Part shown: positions 6,698 to 9,068 of the stretch, piece by piece
Numbering within the stretch: position 1 is the first letter of the stretch
Layout of the letters: each line of letters begins with the position of its first letter
Assembly (NCBI GenBank): GCA_947461015.1
Contig: CANHIR010000076.1
Coordinates: 1-9,068, forward strand
Length of the DNA stretch: 9,068 bases
Source: Bacteroidota bacterium
GTDB lineage: Bacteria; Bacteroidota; Bacteroidia; Chitinophagales; Chitinophagaceae
Direction: 5' to 3'
The notes under the pieces: generated by a model
Seen by the model: only the letters and a program-made list of their open reading frames with translations
Databases searched by the model: none
Told to the model about the DNA's origin: nothing
Program-made: the position numbers and the translations under genes

Positions 6698-7579
6698 TTA
6701 ATTTCTTTTATCTAATCCCCAAGTAAGCTTTGTTCTTAAAGTTGAAAGGTAACTATTTTCGTTGAGTCGTATAAAATGAGCGGCAAAATTTTCAATTTTA
6801 ACAGCTAATTCTATGTTTTTTGGTACAATTTCCTTACGCGCATCTAAAGCACAAATAAGTTCTTCAGTTCTGCCTTCTATTTCAAATGAAATAACCGAAC
6901 TATCTGGAACAATGATAGAACGTACATTTAAATTGTGTGGCGCGACTGGGGTAATTACAAAGCTTGCAGAATCGGGAAAAAGTATGGGGCCATTGCAACT
7001 CATGTTGTAACCCGTTGAGCCTGTTGGTGTAGCAACAATAATACCATCTGCCCAATATGAATTTAAAAATTCACCATTTAAATAGGTATGAATTTTTATC
7101 ATAGGGGAAGTGTCTCTTTTATGAATGGCAAACTCATTTAATGCAAATGGAGTGCTTCCAAAAATGGGATGATTAGAATCTAAGTGAAGAAGCGTTCTTT
7201 TTTCAATCACATAAGTTCTATTTGCCAACGCATCCACCATAGTGCTTAATTCATCTTTTGAAATGGTGGCTAAAAATCCCAGGCGACCATAGTTAATTCC
7301 TAAAATTGGGATATTGGTATCGCCAACTAAAGTAATTGCGTCCAACACGGTGCCGTCTCCTCCCAAACTAATTAAACAGTCAATAGTATTGTGTAAATCG
7401 GAAAAGCAATTAAATGAGATAAGTGGTTTTTTATCTGATGGATTTTCTAGTGAAAATTTTACTAGTAAATCCTCGTAGACATATATGGTAGCATCATACC
7501 TATTTAATTCAAACAACAATGCTTGTAAGGATTGTTGTTGATCTAAATCTACCCCCCTGCTATATATGGCTACATTCAT
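6698..7579 (-). CDS. nadK: NAD kinase
   Basis: NadK phosphorylates NAD at the 2'-hydroxyl to make NADP, the cytoplasmic source of the cell's NADP(H). The 293-residue protein has the family's usual length. Key motifs are intact: GGDGT (73-77, with catalytic Asp75), the GINYGRLGFL turn (94-103), the conserved NE pair (Asn148-Glu149), and the ADGIIVATPTGSTGY block (177-191) that binds NAD and forms part of the active site. The N-terminus begins MNVAIYSRG, directly on the first strand of the Rossmann-like domain, which supports this start. It sits 9 bases after the small Omp85-type gene and 3 bases before the DUF6089-like gene, so it is embedded in an envelope operon even though its product is soluble. 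The association is widespread in the phylum as far as I know, and its reason is unclear. Confidence 0.97.
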   Translation of the reverse strand: MNVAIYSRGVDLDQQQSLQALLFELNRYDATIYVYEDLLVKFSLENPSDKKPLISFNCFSDLHNTIDCLISLGGDGTVLDAITLVGDTNIPILGINYGRLGFLATISKDELSTMVDALANRTYVIEKRTLLHLDSNHPIFGSTPFALNEFAIHKRDTSPMIKIHTYLNGEFLNSYWADGIIVATPTGSTGYNMSCNGPILFPDSASFVITPVAPHNLNVRSIIVPDSSVISFEIEGRTEELICALDARKEIVPKNIELAVKIENFAAHFIRLNENSYLSTLRTKLTWGLDKRN

Positions 7580-7588
7580 TTATAAAAT

Positions 7589-8986
7589 TTAGAAATTAAT
7601 TCCACCGTGCAAATATACCCCTTTGTCCCCCAACTGATTCACACTGTAATCTATTTTTATGACTAAATCATATACGCTTATAATATCTAGGCCCACCCCA
7701 AAGGTCTTTAACAAAGTATTAGATAATTTACTTGTATTAGATGGGTGCTCACTATAAACATACCCTACATTCGTAAATGCCTTTAACCAAAAGTTGTATT
7801 TTATGGTTGGTAATCGTTTTGTAATTTGATCAATTAATCCTATCCCACTATACTTAGGGACTGTAAAAGAGGTCAATAAATGATGCCATTCGGCCTTAAA
7901 AATACCGGCTGCATTACCATCTATTACATAATAATCAAAACCATTCAATTGCATGGTTCCATATCCTACTAATTTACGATCTATATAATTTTGATTAGGC
8001 ATCAATTTTGCTTGCATATTACTTTCAAACCACAATGTATTTGCTTTGTTTATTTTATGCGCTATTACATCCCTTAATTGAAAGGAGGTTAAATTGTTTC
8101 CCCCCGAAAATCTTTGATAAATAGAATACTCATGGCTACTCCCATGGGTTGGATATGGATTATAATCAAAGCGTGTTTTCGTAAAGGCTGCACTTACATC
8201 AATGTATGAAAAAGATGGCTGATAGTTAGGAAAGTATTTTGGTTGAGCAATTAATCCTGAATCTGTGATGTTAGCATTGCCAAAACCTATTTGCAAAATA
8301 TGGCGTTCAAATAAATTTGGTCGATACAGTACATTTAAGTTGGCCCTATATCCACTTTGTATGGGTTGTACTGTTTTTGTAAAAACTTGTTTATCAAAGC
8401 GTGTTGTATAATTCAATTCTTTCTGTGAATAATATTGCCAGCCCATGCCCAATCCAAATCGCATTTTTTTATCAATATAGGGAAATTGATATTTTACAAC
8501 AGCTTGTTGAGTATACCCTGTAATTAAACCAATTACAAGCTTGTCATTATTGCCACTAGCATTTGCCTGCTTAAAATTGAGTCCATAATTCACCCGGTCT
8601 AAACTATGGTGTTGCGTGCTCCACCATTCATTGAAATTTCTATCTACCCACCTAAAATAAGGGATAGGAAAAAGATACCATCTTTCACTTACTTGTATTT
8701 GTATGCCAATATTTGTGCTGTCATCATAATTTGTAGTGATGGTAGCATCCAAAAATAAAGATGTATTAATTAACTGATTTTTTGCAATCGTATTTAAAAT
8801 AGAAAGTGAATCTTTAGAAATGACACTACCAACACTATAAGGTAGTTCTCTTAAAATGATTTGTGATTTTGTTTTTACATTGCCCTCAATATTGATACGC
8901 GCAATTTTAATTTGAGCATTGGATTGAAAATGAATCCCCAAAAAAAGTAGCAAAAAAATTCCAGCGCTTGCAATGCTTTTAAACAT
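7589..8986 (-). CDS. Short BamA/TamA-type (Omp85) outer-membrane protein with a single POTRA domain
   Basis: This is a predicted outer-membrane beta-barrel protein of the Omp85 superfamily, smaller than BamA. The 465-residue precursor has a signal peptide ending SNA at 22-24. One POTRA-like domain follows (about 26-103), opening IKIARINIEGNVKTKSQIIL and closing IGIQIQVSERW. The barrel spans about 104-465 and ends in GGINF, a proper C-terminal phenylalanine. The expected loop-6 arginine motif (VRGF/LRGY) appears here as LNGFDYYVIDG (347-357), with Asn in place of Arg. Its start lies inside the end of the upstream gene (8-base overlap, ATGTTTAA), so translation is probably coupled, and nadK follows after 9 bases. 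Function is unknown: it may help insert or export a subset of proteins or lipids, or be a divergent structural relative. It is too different from BamA in domain number to be called a second BamA. Confidence 0.85.
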   Translation of the reverse strand: MFKSIASAGIFLLLFLGIHFQSNAQIKIARINIEGNVKTKSQIILRELPYSVGSVISKDSLSILNTIAKNQLINTSLFLDATITTNYDDSTNIGIQIQVSERWYLFPIPYFRWVDRNFNEWWSTQHHSLDRVNYGLNFKQANASGNNDKLVIGLITGYTQQAVVKYQFPYIDKKMRFGLGMGWQYYSQKELNYTTRFDKQVFTKTVQPIQSGYRANLNVLYRPNLFERHILQIGFGNANITDSGLIAQPKYFPNYQPSFSYIDVSAAFTKTRFDYNPYPTHGSSHEYSIYQRFSGGNNLTSFQLRDVIAHKINKANTLWFESNMQAKLMPNQNYIDRKLVGYGTMQLNGFDYYVIDGNAAGIFKAEWHHLLTSFTVPKYSGIGLIDQITKRLPTIKYNFWLKAFTNVGYVYSEHPSNTSKLSNTLLKTFGVGLDIISVYDLVIKIDYSVNQLGDKGVYLHGGINF

Positions 8987-9068
8987 CTAAATAGTTCATT
9001 AAATGATGATAATGATGCTCTATATCGTTATTGAAAGGAGCATTTCCAAAATAATGTAACACTTGATA
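8979..9068 (-). CDS. C-terminal end of a probable CBS-domain protein (partial)
   Basis: An open frame enters from the right edge and reads 29 residues, from YQVLHYFGNAPFN through HHLMNYLDV, to a TAA at 8981-8979. Its last eight bases overlap the start of the Omp85-type gene, which supports a real, translationally coupled gene. The pattern of a YxVL strand, a short acidic or polar stretch and a final (L/M)MNYL(D/N)V matches, from memory, the C-terminus of the CBS-domain proteins that precede nadK in many Bacteroidota. No CBS motif itself is inside the window, so the identity rests on this tail and on gene order. The run HHYHH within the tail is His-rich, but I attach no function to it. Confidence 0.6.
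   Translation of the reverse strand, partial: YQVLHYFGNAPFNNDIEHHYHHLMNYLDV

Noticed and set aside
6813..7010. Plus-strand open frame of 65 codons inside nadK
   Set aside because: It is antisense to conserved NAD kinase sequence and has no independent support.

Overview
The window comes from a bacterium of the phylum Bacteroidota, probably near the Chitinophagaceae (the family-level placement is inference). The DNA is AT-rich and all genes lie on the minus strand. No start has a clear Shine-Dalgarno site. The gene order (CBS-domain protein, nadK, DUF6089-type outer-membrane protein, uppS, bamA, two skp/ompH genes, murI) is the cell-envelope cluster I know from this phylum. I see no phage, transposon, tRNA, rRNA or CRISPR, and no plus-strand gene.

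Layout in the direction of transcription (high to low coordinates). At 9068-8979 is the C-terminal end of a gene that is probably a CBS-domain protein. It overlaps by 8 bases a short Omp85-type outer-membrane protein (8986-7589) with one POTRA domain. NAD kinase (7579-6698) follows after 9 bases, and a DUF6089-like beta-barrel protein (6694-5888) after only 3. Next are uppS (5861-5124), bamA (5040-2284) and two periplasmic chaperones of the Skp/OmpH family (2259-1735 and 1710-1102). A strong 16-bp hairpin then lies just ahead of glutamate racemase, murI (1023-202). Finally, a 139-base gap leads into the first 20 codons of rpmH (62-1), which encodes ribosomal protein L34 and runs off the left edge.

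The genes fit one theme, building the envelope. MurI supplies D-glutamate for peptidoglycan. UppS makes the undecaprenyl carrier for peptidoglycan and surface glycans. BamA, the Skp-like chaperones, the small Omp85 protein and the DUF6089 protein belong to outer-membrane protein assembly and the outer membrane itself. NadK supplies NADP(H). The close spacing suggests one or a few polycistronic messages, with likely breaks at the AT-only hairpin between uppS and bamA and at the strong hairpin between the second skp gene and murI.

Most of the region is ordinary core genome, and I found no convincing undescribed system. The points worth a second look are the strong hairpin only 22 bases upstream of murI, the small Omp85 protein that lacks the usual loop-6 arginine, the very basic tail of the DUF6089 protein, and a structured leader ahead of rpmH.
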